From Flavobacteriaceae bacterium (lineage in GTDB: Bacteria > Bacteroidota > Bacteroidia > Flavobacteriales > Flavobacteriaceae): a stretch of 64,000 nt of DNA. The position numbers were made by a program, and so were the translations under genes. This document shows, one piece after another, positions 16,318 through 25,592 of the stretch (position 1 is the first letter of the stretch; every line of letters begins with the position of its first letter). The stretch is taken from the NCBI GenBank assembly GCA_028284745.1, contig JANQRC010000017.1, forward strand, positions 62,001 to 126,000, written 5' to 3'. The notes under the pieces are model-generated. The model saw only the letters and a program-made list of their open reading frames with translations, searched no databases and was not told the origin of the DNA.

Positions 16318-16366
16318 TTTTCCCTCGTTTTTCTTTAGGATTTTTTTAACATCTTCTTTTTTTGCC

Positions 16367-16374
16367 TACTTTTA
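16367..16374 (+). promoter_or_regulatory. -7 promoter box of mscL
   Basis: TACTTTTA, one mismatch from TAnnTTTG, 38 bases before the mscL ATG. The leader between them is a TTAA/CTAA-rich repeat-like stretch (16381-16410). Confidence 0.5.
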
Positions 16375-16412
16375 GCTACTGTATTAATTAATTAACTAAC
16401 TAATTTACTACC

Positions 16413-16814
16413 ATGTTAAAAGAATTCAAGGAATTTGCCATGAAAGGCAACTTGGTTGACATCGCAGTCGGTTTTGTAATGGGTGCAGCGTTCAACAAAG
16501 TAGTTGCATCATTTACAGGCGGTGTCGTTTCGCCACTGATCGGTCTGCTGTTTGACTCAGACTTCAGAGATCTGAAATATATCATAAAAGAAGGAACTAT
16601 GAACGATGCAGGAGAGAAAGCTGGAGAAGTGGCTGTATTGTATGGCGACTTCTTGACCAACGTAATCGATTTTATCATTGTTGCTTTTGTGATGTTCATA
16701 GTTGTGAAAGGCGTGAACAAGATGAAGAAAAAAGAGGAACCTGCTCCAGAACCACCAGCAGGGCCTTCGCAAGAAGATCTTCTTGCCGAGATACGAGACT
16801 TGTTGAAAAAATAG
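16413..16814 (+). CDS. mscL: large-conductance mechanosensitive channel
   Basis: A 133-residue channel that opens under membrane tension to release solutes during hypo-osmotic shock. The N-terminal amphipathic helix and TM1 (MLKEFKEFAMKGNLVDIAVG then VMGAAFNKVVASF), the periplasmic loop and TM2 (FLTNVIDFIIVAFVMFIVVKG) are followed by the cytoplasmic helix EEDLLAEIRDLLKK-like end. Full length. It has its own promoter and a strong terminator downstream. Confidence 0.96.
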   Translation: MLKEFKEFAMKGNLVDIAVGFVMGAAFNKVVASFTGGVVSPLIGLLFDSDFRDLKYIIKEGTMNDAGEKAGEVAVLYGDFLTNVIDFIIVAFVMFIVVKGVNKMKKKEEPAPEPPAGPSQEDLLAEIRDLLKK

Positions 16815-16874
16815 TAGTATTATCCTGAATAGATCTCAGGACAAGCCGCTACACCACATATTCGAAGTTTGATC

Positions 16875-16900
16875 AAACCGCTCTTATCGAGCGGTTTTTC
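16875..16900 (+). terminator. Rho-independent terminator after mscL
   Basis: Stem AAACCGCTC / GAGCGGTTT with a 5-base loop, followed by a T-rich run. Confidence 0.85.
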
Positions 16901-16959
16901 TTTTAAGTTGTTTTATTTATAACCTTTTGTGAAATAATTGGGTTTTTCGTGCAACACTC

Positions 16960-16989
16960 TTGTCTGTTATTGCTTTATAGTTACTTTTG
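16960..16989 (+). promoter_or_regulatory. promoter of asd (-33 TTG, -7 TACTTTTG)
   Basis: TTG at 16960-16962, 19 bases, then TACTTTTG at 16982-16989: a textbook Bacteroidota promoter. It overlaps the codons of any longer upstream reading frame and so supports the asd start at 17010. Confidence 0.8.
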
Positions 16990-17009
16990 TCTTTCAAATC
17001 ACAAAAACT

Positions 17010-18014
17010 ATGAGAGTTGCTGTTGTAGGCGCTACCGGCATGGTAGGTCAAGTTATGCTGAAAGTATTGGAAGAGCGAAATTTTCCTATTGATGAACTGA
17101 TTCCTGTTGCTTCAGAACGTTCGATAGGTAAAAAGATACAATATAAAGATGCCCTTTATGAGGTTGTTGGCCTACAAGATGCGGTCTCTGCTAGACCTGA
17201 TATTGCCCTTTTCTCTGCTGGCGGAAGCACTTCATTAGAGTGGGCCCCTAAGTTTGCAGAGGTAGGCACTACAGTCATCGATAATTCTTCTGCCTGGCGA
17301 ATGGACCCAACTAAAAAACTGGTCGTTCCCGAAATTAATGCTTCTACATTGACAGAGGACGACAAGGTCATCGCCAATCCCAATTGTTCAACCATTCAAA
17401 TGGTAATGGCACTGGCACCACTTCATAAGCAATACAAGATCAAAAGAGCGGTAGTCTCTACCTACCAATCTATAACAGGTACAGGAGTTAAAGCGGTGCG
17501 GCAGCTAGAAAATGAATACAGTGGCCAGGCGGGCGAGATGGCATATCCATACCCTATCCACAGAAATGCCTTGCCTCATTGCGACGTTTTTGAAGAAAAC
17601 GGCTATACCAAAGAAGAACTGAAATTGGTTCGAGAAACGCAGAAGATCCTCGACGACCGAACTATCGCCGTAACAGCCACAGCCATTCGCATACCCGTTG
17701 TTGGCGGACATAGCGAATCCGTGAACATCGAATTTGAAAGAGACTTTGACCTTGCCGACGTGCGAAAGATCTTGCACGAAACCGATGGCGTCACTGTACA
17801 AGACAACCCGGACACCAACACCTATCCCATGCCCATCTATGCAGAAGGAAAGGACGATGTCTTTGTCGGTCGCATCCGCCGTGATGGCTCACAAGCCAAT
17901 TCTCTTAACCTTTGGATCGTCTCGGACAACCTTCGTAAAGGTGCGGCCACTAACGCCGTTCAAATAGCAGAATATCTACTACAACATAACTTGGTCTCCG
18001 CGCAGTTGGCTTAG
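17010..18014 (+). CDS. asd: aspartate-semialdehyde dehydrogenase
   Basis: A 334-residue NADP-dependent enzyme converting aspartyl phosphate to aspartate semialdehyde, the branch point to lysine/diaminopimelate, threonine and methionine. Motifs: MRVAVVGATGMVGQVML at the N-terminus (Rossmann loop), NPNCSTIQM with the catalytic cysteine (about residue 128), and the C-terminal R-I-P-V-x-x-G-H-S-E histidine. An upstream in-frame start at 16938 would add 24 residues encoded by promoter sequence and is rejected. Confidence 0.96.
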   Translation: MRVAVVGATGMVGQVMLKVLEERNFPIDELIPVASERSIGKKIQYKDALYEVVGLQDAVSARPDIALFSAGGSTSLEWAPKFAEVGTTVIDNSSAWRMDPTKKLVVPEINASTLTEDDKVIANPNCSTIQMVMALAPLHKQYKIKRAVVSTYQSITGTGVKAVRQLENEYSGQAGEMAYPYPIHRNALPHCDVFEENGYTKEELKLVRETQKILDDRTIAVTATAIRIPVVGGHSESVNIEFERDFDLADVRKILHETDGVTVQDNPDTNTYPMPIYAEGKDDVFVGRIRRDGSQANSLNLWIVSDNLRKGAATNAVQIAEYLLQHNLVSAQLA

Positions 18015-18089
18015 GCGTATGGGCGAATGTGATAGGTTTTATCATTTTTCTCGTCAAAACCACCATACTAACCCAAAACAGTAGTCAAC

Positions 18090-18470
18090 ATGAGTTCAAA
18101 AATAGTTTTAGTGGCTAGGATCCTTCTCGGAATTATCCTGGTCGTTTTCGGAGCTAATAAGTTTGTAGAATTTCTTCCGCCCTTGGCCTTAGACCCCAAT
18201 GGGGGTGCTGCAGCGTTCTTTGGAGCATTGGCCAAGACAGGCTACATGATCCCATTGGTAGGGCTTGTAGAGATCGTAGCTGGGTTGCTGCTGGTGGCCA
18301 AAAAATTCGTGCCTTTTGCCCTAGTGCTTTTAGCCCCAATCTCAGTAAACATCGTTGCATTTCATGCAGCACTCGACCCTGCCAATATCGCTCCAGCCTT
18401 AGCGGTCGCCATTCTAAACGCATTCCTTATCTACAAACATTGGGATTCTTATCGCCCTTTGTTTGCGTAA
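18090..18470 (+). CDS. DoxX family membrane protein
   Basis: A 126-residue protein with four membrane helices (VLVARILLGIILVVFGANKF; YMIPLVGLVEIVAGLLLVA; FVPFALVLLAPISVNIVAFHA; ALAVAILNAFLIYKHW). The N-R-x-x-x-G-x-x-F-x-x-x-G-x-N-K pattern is typical of DoxX-type proteins, which are linked to membrane redox functions but not well defined. Single gene, closed by a strong terminator. Confidence 0.82.
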   Translation: MSSKIVLVARILLGIILVVFGANKFVEFLPPLALDPNGGAAAFFGALAKTGYMIPLVGLVEIVAGLLLVAKKFVPFALVLLAPISVNIVAFHAALDPANIAPALAVAILNAFLIYKHWDSYRPLFA

Positions 18471-18492
18471 GGCTTTGAAAAAGGAAATGTTA

Positions 18493-18528
18493 AAACCTCC
18501 TAAATAGTTCATTTGGGAGGTTTTTTTT
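18493..18528 (+). terminator. Rho-independent terminator after the DoxX gene
   Basis: A 12-bp stem (AAACCTCCTAAA / TTTGGGAGGTTT, one G-T pair) with a 7-base loop and an eight-T tail. Confidence 0.88.
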
Positions 18529-18564
18529 ATGGTACTTTTAACGCTCTTACCAAACATTTCAAAA

Positions 18565-20712
18565 ATGAAGCATCCTGTTTTTCCCCTATTGATCATGACA
18601 CTATTTGCTGCTTGTAAACCCGAAAAGAAGGCCGAACCCATCGTGTATCCAGAGACCAAGAGAGGCGAAGTGGCTGACACGTACTTCGACACCGAAGTCA
18701 AAGACCCCTACCGTTGGCTTGAAGATGACATGAGCGAAGAGACCGCCGAGTGGGTAAAGACACAAAACGAGGTAACCTTTGGCTATCTGGAAAAGATCCC
18801 TTTTCGAGAAGAATTGAAAGACCGATTGGAAGAGGTTTGGAACTACGAAAAGGTGTCACGCCCTTTCAAAGAAGGATACTATACCTATTTCTACAAGAAT
18901 GACGGACTGCAAAACCAATATGTGGTCTACCGCCGAAAGGGAGACGAGGAAGCAGAGCTCTTCTTAGACCCAAACACCTTCTCTGAAGACGGCACCACAT
19001 CGTTGGCCGGCCTTAACTTCTCAAAAGATGGCAGCCTAGCTGCTTATTCCATCTCGGAAGGCGGTAGTGATTGGCGTAAGATCATTGTGATCAATGCCCA
19101 AACCAAAGAGATCATCGAAGACACCTTGGTCGACATCAAATTCTCTGGCATCAACTGGAAGAGCAACGACGGCATTTACTATTCTAGCTACGACAAGCCT
19201 GAAGGCAGTGAGCTTTCCGCTAAGACGGATCAACACAAGTTGTATTATCATAAGCTAGGGACTTCGCAAGAAGACGATAGGCTTGTATTTGGTGGTACTG
19301 CCGCACAAAAGCATCGCTATGTCAGTGGATATACCACCGAGGACGAACGCTTCTTGGTCATCACCGCATCTGTTTCTACAGACGGGAACAAGCTGTTCAT
19401 CAAAGACCTTTCAAAACCCAATGCGCCTTTGGTAACCCTGTTGGATAATGTAGAGAGCAATACCTATGTGATCCACAATGAAGGTGAAAAGCTCTTCCTG
19501 GTCACAGACAAGGACGCCCCCAACAAGAAGATCGTGACGGTAGACGCGTCCAACCCAACGCCCGACCATTGGGAGGATTTCATTCCAGAGACCGAAAATG
19601 TGCTAAGCCCGTCTACGGGTGGTGGTTATTTCTTTGCCGAATATATGGTCGATGCCATCTCTAAAGTGCTTCAGTATGACCTCGAAGGCAATCTGGTTCG
19701 TGAAGTAAGATTACCAGGTGCTGGTAGTGCTGGTGGTTTTAGTGGAAAGATGGAAGACAAAGAGATGTATTTCACTTTTACCAATTACCATACGCCTGGG
19801 TCGCTCTATAAGTTCGATGCAAACTCGGGAGCTTATGAAGTGTATTGGCAACCCAAGATCGACTTCGACCCCGAAAACTACGAATCTAAACAAGTGTTCT
19901 ACACCTCAAAGGACGGCACTAAAGTGCCCATGATCATCACCCATAAAAAAGGGGTGGAGCTCAATGGCAAAAACCCGACCATCTTGTATGGTTACGGCGG
20001 TTTCAATATCAGCTTAACACCTTCCTTCAGCATTACCAATTCGGTGTGGATGGAGCAAGGTGGCGTATATGCAGTCCCTAACCTTCGAGGCGGTGGTGAG
20101 TATGGCAAAAAGTGGCACATTGCCGGGACACAGATGCAAAAGCAGAATGTATTTGACGATTTTATCGCTGCCGCTGAATACCTTATCGCGGAGGGCTATA
20201 CCTCGCCCGACTACTTGGCTATCCGCGGAGGTTCTAATGGAGGGTTGTTGGTAGGTGCCACCATGACGCAACGCCCTGATCTGATGAAGGTGGCCTTGCC
20301 CGCTGTTGGTGTGTTAGACATGTTGCGTTATCACACCTTCACTGCAGGTGCAGGTTGGGCTTATGACTACGGAACCTCAGAACAGAGCAAAGAGATGTTC
20401 GAATACCTCAAAGGGTATTCACCTGTTCACAATGTAAAAGAGGGCACGATGTATCCGGCCACCCTGGTAACTACTGGAGACCATGATGACCGTGTGGTCC
20501 CTGCACACAGCTTCAAGTTTGCTGCAGAACTGCAATCCAAACAAGCTGGTAATAACCCTGCCTTGATACGCATCGAGACCAATGCAGGGCATGGTGCCGG
20601 AACCCCTGTGAGCAAGACCATCGAGCAATATGCTGACATCTTTGGTTTTACGCTTTACAACATGGGGTTTGAGGTATTGCCTAGCAAGGCCAATGAGACA
20701 CCCAAAGGATAA
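18565..20712 (+). CDS. prolyl oligopeptidase (S9A) lipoprotein
   Basis: A 715-residue serine peptidase that cleaves short peptides after proline. The ATG at 18565 gives a lipoprotein signal ([18 protein letters not shown], lipobox FAAC); an earlier in-frame start at 18529 lies in the terminator of the previous gene. A seven-bladed propeller fills about residues 80-430. The catalytic domain carries [12 protein letters not shown] (Ser), GDHDDRVVP (Asp) and NAGHGAG (His). Probably periplasmic or surface-anchored. Good match to the S9A family in length and motifs. Confidence 0.93.
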   Translation: MKHPVFPLLIMTLFAACKPEKKAEPIVYPETKRGEVADTYFDTEVKDPYRWLEDDMSEETAEWVKTQNEVTFGYLEKIPFREELKDRLEEVWNYEKVSRPFKEGYYTYFYKNDGLQNQYVVYRRKGDEEAELFLDPNTFSEDGTTSLAGLNFSKDGSLAAYSISEGGSDWRKIIVINAQTKEIIEDTLVDIKFSGINWKSNDGIYYSSYDKPEGSELSAKTDQHKLYYHKLGTSQEDDRLVFGGTAAQKHRYVSGYTTEDERFLVITASVSTDGNKLFIKDLSKPNAPLVTLLDNVESNTYVIHNEGEKLFLVTDKDAPNKKIVTVDASNPTPDHWEDFIPETENVLSPSTGGGYFFAEYMVDAISKVLQYDLEGNLVREVRLPGAGSAGGFSGKMEDKEMYFTFTNYHTPGSLYKFDANSGAYEVYWQPKIDFDPENYESKQVFYTSKDGTKVPMIITHKKGVELNGKNPTILYGYGGFNISLTPSFSITNSVWMEQGGVYAVPNLRGGGEYGKKWHIAGTQMQKQNVFDDFIAAAEYLIAEGYTSPDYLAIRGGSNGGLLVGATMTQRPDLMKVALPAVGVLDMLRYHTFTAGAGWAYDYGTSEQSKEMFEYLKGYSPVHNVKEGTMYPATLVTTGDHDDRVVPAHSFKFAAELQSKQAGNNPALIRIETNAGHGAGTPVSKTIEQYADIFGFTLYNMGFEVLPSKANETPKG

Positions 20713-20728
20713 TTCCCTTAAATTCTAA

Positions 20729-20757
20729 CGAAGTCCCTCGCATCTAAGCGGGGGCTT
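20729..20757 (+). terminator. terminator after the prolyl oligopeptidase gene
   Basis: Imperfect stem (AAGTCCCTCGC / GCGGGGGCTT) around a 6-base loop, followed by TTGTATTTTTA. The T-rich tail doubles as the -7 box of the next gene. Confidence 0.6.
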
Positions 20758-20759
20758 TG

Positions 20760-20767
20760 TATTTTTA
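20760..20767 (+). promoter_or_regulatory. -7 box placed for a leaderless ABC-ATPase transcript
   Basis: TATTTTTA is one base from consensus and ends five bases before the ATG at 20773. Confidence 0.45.
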
Positions 20768-20772
20768 TACCC

Positions 20773-21738
20773 ATGCTTCATGTAAAGGACATTTCTGTAG
20801 TTTACGATGCACACGTAGTGCTCCATAACATCTCACTTTCAGCAGCCCGCGGTCAACATGTTTCTATCATGGGAGAAAGCGGAAGTGGGAAATCCACATT
20901 GCTCAAAGCCATCTACGGGTTGTTGCGCCTTCAAAGCGGAGCATTGTTCTGGAACGATCAACTCTTGCTGGGGCCAGACCACAACTTGGTGCCCGGTGAA
21001 GACTTCATGAAGTATGTGGCCCAAGATCTTGACCTCATGCCCTTCATTTCTGTTGAAGAGAACATTGCAAAGTTCTTGTCGCGTTCTCACCCTGAAGAAA
21101 GTAAGGCACGAGCCCAAGAACTCATCGAGTTAATGGGATTGCAAGAAGTAGCACAGCAGAAAGCCCAATTTCTAAGCGGTGGTCAAAAACAACGCGTCGC
21201 CTTGGCGAGAGCGCTGGCCAAAGAGCCCAGTATCTTGTTGCTTGATGAGCCCTTCGGACAAATCGATAATTCCAAACGAAACCTTTTGCGACGAAAACTG
21301 TTCAACTATCTCAAAAAAAGGGAAATCACCTGCCTGGTAGCCACGCATGAAGCCGCAGATGCACTTTCGTATGCTGATCAGGTGGTTATTCTCAGAAGTG
21401 GAAAGCTAGTCGCTAAGGCGAATCCAAATCTACTCTATCAAAACCCCAACGACCATTATGTCGCTTCTCTTTTTAGCGATGTAAACGTACTGCCGCGAAA
21501 GTGGTTTGATGCAAATGCCCCTTCTGAAAAGGAGATACTGCTCTATCCGCATGAGATACAGGTCGTAGATGCTGGCGCCATCACTGCTGAAGTGACACAG
21601 TCGTACTATTTGGGGACACATTATTTGATAGCGTCTGTGACAGAAGGATCCACATTGCTCTTTAACCACAAGAACGCTTTGTTCAAAGGGACAGAGGTAG
21701 CACTATCCATTAGCGAAAAGCTATTGAAGCATCGTTAG
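20773..21738 (+). CDS. ABC transporter ATP-binding protein
   Basis: A 321-residue ATPase. Walker A GESGSGKSTLLKAIYG (residues about 34-49), signature LSGGQKQRVALARALA (about 135-150), Walker B ILLLDEPFGQID, and the H-loop ATHEAADAL are all intact. After about residue 235 there is an extra ~85-residue beta-rich region resembling the TOBE-type domain of import ATPases. No permease or binding protein is adjacent, so the transported substrate is unknown. The 3' end overlaps the convergent LytTR gene by four bases. Confidence 0.86.
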   Translation: MLHVKDISVVYDAHVVLHNISLSAARGQHVSIMGESGSGKSTLLKAIYGLLRLQSGALFWNDQLLLGPDHNLVPGEDFMKYVAQDLDLMPFISVEENIAKFLSRSHPEESKARAQELIELMGLQEVAQQKAQFLSGGQKQRVALARALAKEPSILLLDEPFGQIDNSKRNLLRRKLFNYLKKREITCLVATHEAADALSYADQVVILRSGKLVAKANPNLLYQNPNDHYVASLFSDVNVLPRKWFDANAPSEKEILLYPHEIQVVDAGAITAEVTQSYYLGTHYLIASVTEGSTLLFNHKNALFKGTEVALSISEKLLKHR

Positions 21739-22484
21739 CGATAAAGCTGGTCTAAAAGCGCCATCACTTCTGCCTTCTTTCTCACTGAAACCGGCACGTT
21801 CTGCCCATTCTTCAACATCAGATATCCACCATCTGTCTTGATATATTCAGTGATGTAGTCGAAATTTACCAGATGGCTTTGGTGTACACGCACAAACTGG
21901 TACTGGGTCAACAGATCAGCAAAGTATTTTAAGGTCTTGGTCACAAACACTTTCTTGCCATTGTTCAAAAAGAAGATGGTGTTGTTACTATCCGACTCAC
22001 AACGTACAATGTCATCCAGATCAACCACAATGATCTTTTCGAGGGTATGCAAAGAAATGCGCTTGGGCTTTGTGTCAGGCAGCGTAATTGCTTCTTTTAA
22101 GATAGAAAGTCGTTCACTATCGGGTTGTAGTTGTGCTTTGGCCTTCGCTATGGATCCATTGAGCTCTTCTGAAGAATAGGGTTTTAGCACATAGTCGATA
22201 GCTGCAAACTTGAAGGCACGAAGTGCAAACTCATCGCTGGCCGTTACGAAGATGATCTTTGACCTCAACTCAGGAACGATCTCCAAGATGTCAAAGCTGG
22301 TCCCGTCGCCCAACATGATGTCCAAAAAGACAATATCGGGTTGGCGTTGGCGTAATTTCTTGGCTGCCTCTACAACGCTTTGCGCAGTATCGATAACCTG
22401 AATATCTGGATGATGCGCTGTTAGTTCCTTCTGGAGGAGTTTGAGTGCATCGGGCATATCTTCTACGATGATGGCAGTGTGCAT
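21735..22484 (-). CDS. LytTR family response regulator
   Basis: A 249-residue response regulator. The receiver domain (about 1-125) has the phospho-acceptor in PDIVFLDIMLGDG, T/S in IIFVTASDEFA and K in YVLKPYSSEEL. The C-terminal LytTR DNA-binding domain (about 145-245) contains RISLHTLEKIIVVDLDDIVRCESDSNNT and FVRVHQSHLVNFDYI. It is the last gene of the operon with the propeller histidine kinase and probably acts on 9-bp direct-repeat sites such as those upstream of its own operon (inference). Confidence 0.93.
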   Translation of the reverse strand: MHTAIIVEDMPDALKLLQKELTAHHPDIQVIDTAQSVVEAAKKLRQRQPDIVFLDIMLGDGTSFDILEIVPELRSKIIFVTASDEFALRAFKFAAIDYVLKPYSSEELNGSIAKAKAQLQPDSERLSILKEAITLPDTKPKRISLHTLEKIIVVDLDDIVRCESDSNNTIFFLNNGKKVFVTKTLKYFADLLTQYQFVRVHQSHLVNFDYITEYIKTDGGYLMLKNGQNVPVSVRKKAEVMALLDQLYR

Positions 22485-22499
22485 GTTTTATACTCTTTT

Positions 22500-22585
22500 T
22501 TATAGTTTCCTCTCCTCCTGGGAGATCATCAAGGTGAAGGCTTCACTTCCCCTTATCCCCACCTTCTCCCCAGGGAGAAAGAACT
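22500..22585. repeat. palindrome-rich linker between histidine kinase and LytTR genes
   Basis: Contains TTCTCCC-CA-GGGAGAA (22564-22579), TCTCC-N5-GGAGA near 22511 and GTGAAG-G-CTTCAC (22534-22546). The CTCTCC/GGAGAG theme matches repeats at 28308 and 31189 and suggests a small dispersed element inserted in the operon. Confidence 0.45.
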
Positions 22586-22589
22586 TTCT

Positions 22590-25580
22590 TTAAAAATCTG
22601 TTTCTATCGGCAATCTAAATGAAATCTTCGTGCCAAAAATGGTCTCGCCTTCTTTTAGTTCTTCTAGCATTAGCGCATTTGCTCCTGAAAGTGAGAAGAT
22701 CCGTTCTTTGGTGACCTGCAACGCCATGCTTTGATGGTTGGAAGCTTTCTTATCCTTCTGTGTTTGAAAGATGCCTTTGCCGTTGTCTTGAACGCTGCAA
22801 TACAGCCATTCTCCTTTTTCCTCAAAAGAAATGTTCAACGACCCTTCCTCATCTAAATTGTTCAACCCATGCCGAATGGCATTTTCTACAAAGGGTTGCA
22901 CCAACATGGGAGGAATCAAAATTTCTTCGGTATCGATCGTGGTGTTGATGATCATTTCGTGCCGGAAAGGTGTTTGCGCCATTAGCTGTTCCATGGCGAT
23001 GTAATGTGCTAGCGTTTTGATCTCTTGGGCCAACGATATCTTTTCTTTCCGAGAGTTATATAGGGTCTCACGAAGTAAGGTTGCAAAAGTGTTTATCGTA
23101 GTATTGCGCTTATTTGACTCGCTGTCATCAATTGCCTTGATGCCATTCAAGACATTAAAGACAAAGTGCGGATTCATCTGCAAACGAAGCGCTTTCTGTT
23201 CTAACGACAATAAATGATTTTGAAGTGCCAAGCGTTCTTGTTCTTGTTCGTTTTTTCTTTTGATACGCCGAATGATCGCCCACGCGATCAATCCGATAAG
23301 CGTAATGCCCAAAAGGGTCATCAAAGCTTGGAACCATCCTTTTTGAAGCAATGGCGGCTCGATATGAAATTGAAATCGAACTGGCATGCTTTCTTGCCTA
23401 CGGATGTTCCGCGATTGTACACTGAATGTGTATGCTCCGTAACCAAGCCCCACTAGATTTTGCGAAGTAGCCGATGACCAAGGGCTCCATTCCTGATCAT
23501 TCAATTGGAAGCGATATTGTAGCGCATTGGGATGTTTCAAATCCACACTTTTGTAGCGGAAACTCAACTGGTCTTGCTTCGAGTCAAGCTGCAACACCCT
23601 GTCTTTGTTGATGTAAGCATTCAGGTCGAGTGAATCGAGGGGTTGATAGTTCGCCGTTATGCCTTCTAATGTGATGGTTGGGGGTACACTCCGCTGTTTC
23701 TCTTGTGTTGGACTGTATTTGGTCAGCCCGCCAATGGTGCCGAACCAAAGATTGCCTTCTGTATCTTTTGCAGCAGCTTGCGGCCAACAATCAACCCCTA
23801 AAAAACCATCGTTAGCATCGTAATGCAGTACTTCTACAGCGTTAAGGGTTTCGTCGACCACTATCTTGTCCAATCCTCGTGGGGTGCCGACCCACAAGTT
23901 GCCAGCGTCGTCGATAAGCAACTGACGAATGTCTTTACCGAGTTGCTCTTCGTGGATCAGTACAGGTTCAAACTTTAGGTCATCTTGTTTTGCTTTCCAG
24001 ATCCCTTCTGTCGAAGTCCCAACAACGATATGCTCCTCATGAAATAGAAACGTATTCACATTGCTTTCAAAAGGTTTCATCTCAACGATTCTTTCACCTT
24101 CAACCTTTCCTAAAAAACCACCTTTGGTACTGTACCATATGTTTCCTCTTGGTCCTTTTTTAAGGTCTAGTAACAATAGTTTCTCTTGGTCTTCAAATTC
24201 ATTTTTAAGGTGCTTTTCTAAGGTGAGTTGCAGCGCCTCTTTATCATATGTGAACTGAACGATCTCTCTTTCAGCAGTCGCTGCCCAAATATTTTCACCA
24301 TCGACAAGTATCTTTTCGATGTTGTTGGACGGGAGACCTTCTTCCTCGGTAATCAATACCGTTTTAAGCGGTTGAATCTCTCTATGGGTGACTGGGCGAA
24401 GCGGTTGCGAATCGCGATACACCCAAATACCTCTTCCATTGGTGGCTGTCCAAATGTCGCCATCGACATCATGAGTAATATCGACAATGGCAAAATCTTG
24501 CAACCGAGTGTCGCTTGAAATGTGTTGAATGCCACGACTGTCTATCTTGGAAAGACCTTCCGTGGCGCTAGAGACCCAAACGGCTTTGTCGGTAGCATGT
24601 ATGGCATGGGTCAGGTCTGCCTTAAGGCCTGTGTGCCTATCGAAATGCTGAAAAGCTACTTTCTCAAAACGATACAAACCACCTGCTGTCGCCAGCCAAG
24701 TCGTGCCTTGCCGGTCGGTAAAGCTATGGTGCACATTGTTGGAGGCCAGTCCGTTGTAGGTATTGATTCGTTTTAGCACTGAAAAGGTATTTGCGTCTAA
24801 AATCACTACGCCTTCACTTGTGGTGCAGAACCAGAGTTGGTTGTCTTTTTGAAGTTGTAGGCTGTTGATCTTCAATGGCTCTCTGACCAACAACGGCTGT
24901 GGTTTCCCCGTTGCGTACACATAGGTGCCATCATTTTGTGTGGCGCCAAACACCTTGTCTTGAAAACCAACGAGCGACACCACATTGTTGGCATCCAGTT
25001 TTTCAGGAGACGTTTTGTTGGAGAATCTACCTCTTTTGCACCAAAGGCCTGTTGATGTCGCTATCCATATGTCTTCTTTCGTAAACAATAGGTCATTTAC
25101 GATACCATGGTCGATTTCTGAATGAAGTGCGACATGTTTTGGCCTTCCTTCAGAAAAAACAAAGAGTCCTCGCTGTGTGAGCAGATATGCCTGTCCTTCA
25201 TGTGAAATAATTTTGTTGACTGCTGGTACTTTCCAGCTTTGAAAAGCATTTCCATGCTTTATGGACAACCCCTTTTGCGAGCCCAAAAAAATCGAGTCGT
25301 TCTCTACGTGCAGCGCAGTAATGTCTCTATTGCTGTCAACTGTTAAAAATTCCTCCCCATCAAAACGCACCAACCCACCACCTTGGGTTGCCAACCACAA
25401 GTATCCCAATGAGTCTTGTACTACCTCCTGAATGCTCGATACAGGCAGGCCGTCTTTGGTTGTGTAACCTTTGAGCTGTGTCTGAGGAAAGACACTTAAA
25501 AAGCTACACAGGAAAAGAGTTGAAAGAACATATGTTTTCTTGAGTGGCAAACGAAGGTTTTCTTTTATGTCTATCAACAA
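22590..25580 (-). CDS. sensor histidine kinase with two-component propeller
   Basis: A 996-residue membrane sensor. After a signal peptide, about residues 25-640 are repeated beta-propeller blades (DSLGYLWLATQGGGLVRFDG, RQGTTWLATAGGLYRF, DAGNLWVGTPRGLDKI). They are followed by a Y_Y_Y domain (about 660-730), one transmembrane helix (ALMTLLGITLIGLIAWAII), and a LytS-type kinase region with the phospho-histidine in LQMNPHFVFNVLNGI and ATPase motifs VENAIRHGL and VQDNGKGIF. It has no DNA-binding or receiver domain of its own; the partner is the downstream LytTR regulator. The large external propeller suggests sensing of an extracellular ligand. Confidence 0.93.
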   Translation of the reverse strand: MLIDIKENLRLPLKKTYVLSTLFLCSFLSVFPQTQLKGYTTKDGLPVSSIQEVVQDSLGYLWLATQGGGLVRFDGEEFLTVDSNRDITALHVENDSIFLGSQKGLSIKHGNAFQSWKVPAVNKIISHEGQAYLLTQRGLFVFSEGRPKHVALHSEIDHGIVNDLLFTKEDIWIATSTGLWCKRGRFSNKTSPEKLDANNVVSLVGFQDKVFGATQNDGTYVYATGKPQPLLVREPLKINSLQLQKDNQLWFCTTSEGVVILDANTFSVLKRINTYNGLASNNVHHSFTDRQGTTWLATAGGLYRFEKVAFQHFDRHTGLKADLTHAIHATDKAVWVSSATEGLSKIDSRGIQHISSDTRLQDFAIVDITHDVDGDIWTATNGRGIWVYRDSQPLRPVTHREIQPLKTVLITEEEGLPSNNIEKILVDGENIWAATAEREIVQFTYDKEALQLTLEKHLKNEFEDQEKLLLLDLKKGPRGNIWYSTKGGFLGKVEGERIVEMKPFESNVNTFLFHEEHIVVGTSTEGIWKAKQDDLKFEPVLIHEEQLGKDIRQLLIDDAGNLWVGTPRGLDKIVVDETLNAVEVLHYDANDGFLGVDCWPQAAAKDTEGNLWFGTIGGLTKYSPTQEKQRSVPPTITLEGITANYQPLDSLDLNAYINKDRVLQLDSKQDQLSFRYKSVDLKHPNALQYRFQLNDQEWSPWSSATSQNLVGLGYGAYTFSVQSRNIRRQESMPVRFQFHIEPPLLQKGWFQALMTLLGITLIGLIAWAIIRRIKRKNEQEQERLALQNHLLSLEQKALRLQMNPHFVFNVLNGIKAIDDSESNKRNTTINTFATLLRETLYNSRKEKISLAQEIKTLAHYIAMEQLMAQTPFRHEMIINTTIDTEEILIPPMLVQPFVENAIRHGLNNLDEEGSLNISFEEKGEWLYCSVQDNGKGIFQTQKDKKASNHQSMALQVTKERIFSLSGANALMLEELKEGETIFGTKISFRLPIETDF

Positions 25581-25592
25581 ATATACCCAAAA

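Noticed and set aside
16938..17009. A 24-codon N-terminal extension of aspartate-semialdehyde dehydrogenase.
   Set aside because: It is encoded by the promoter (TTG-N19-TACTTTTG) and lies before the conserved MRVAVVGATG start.
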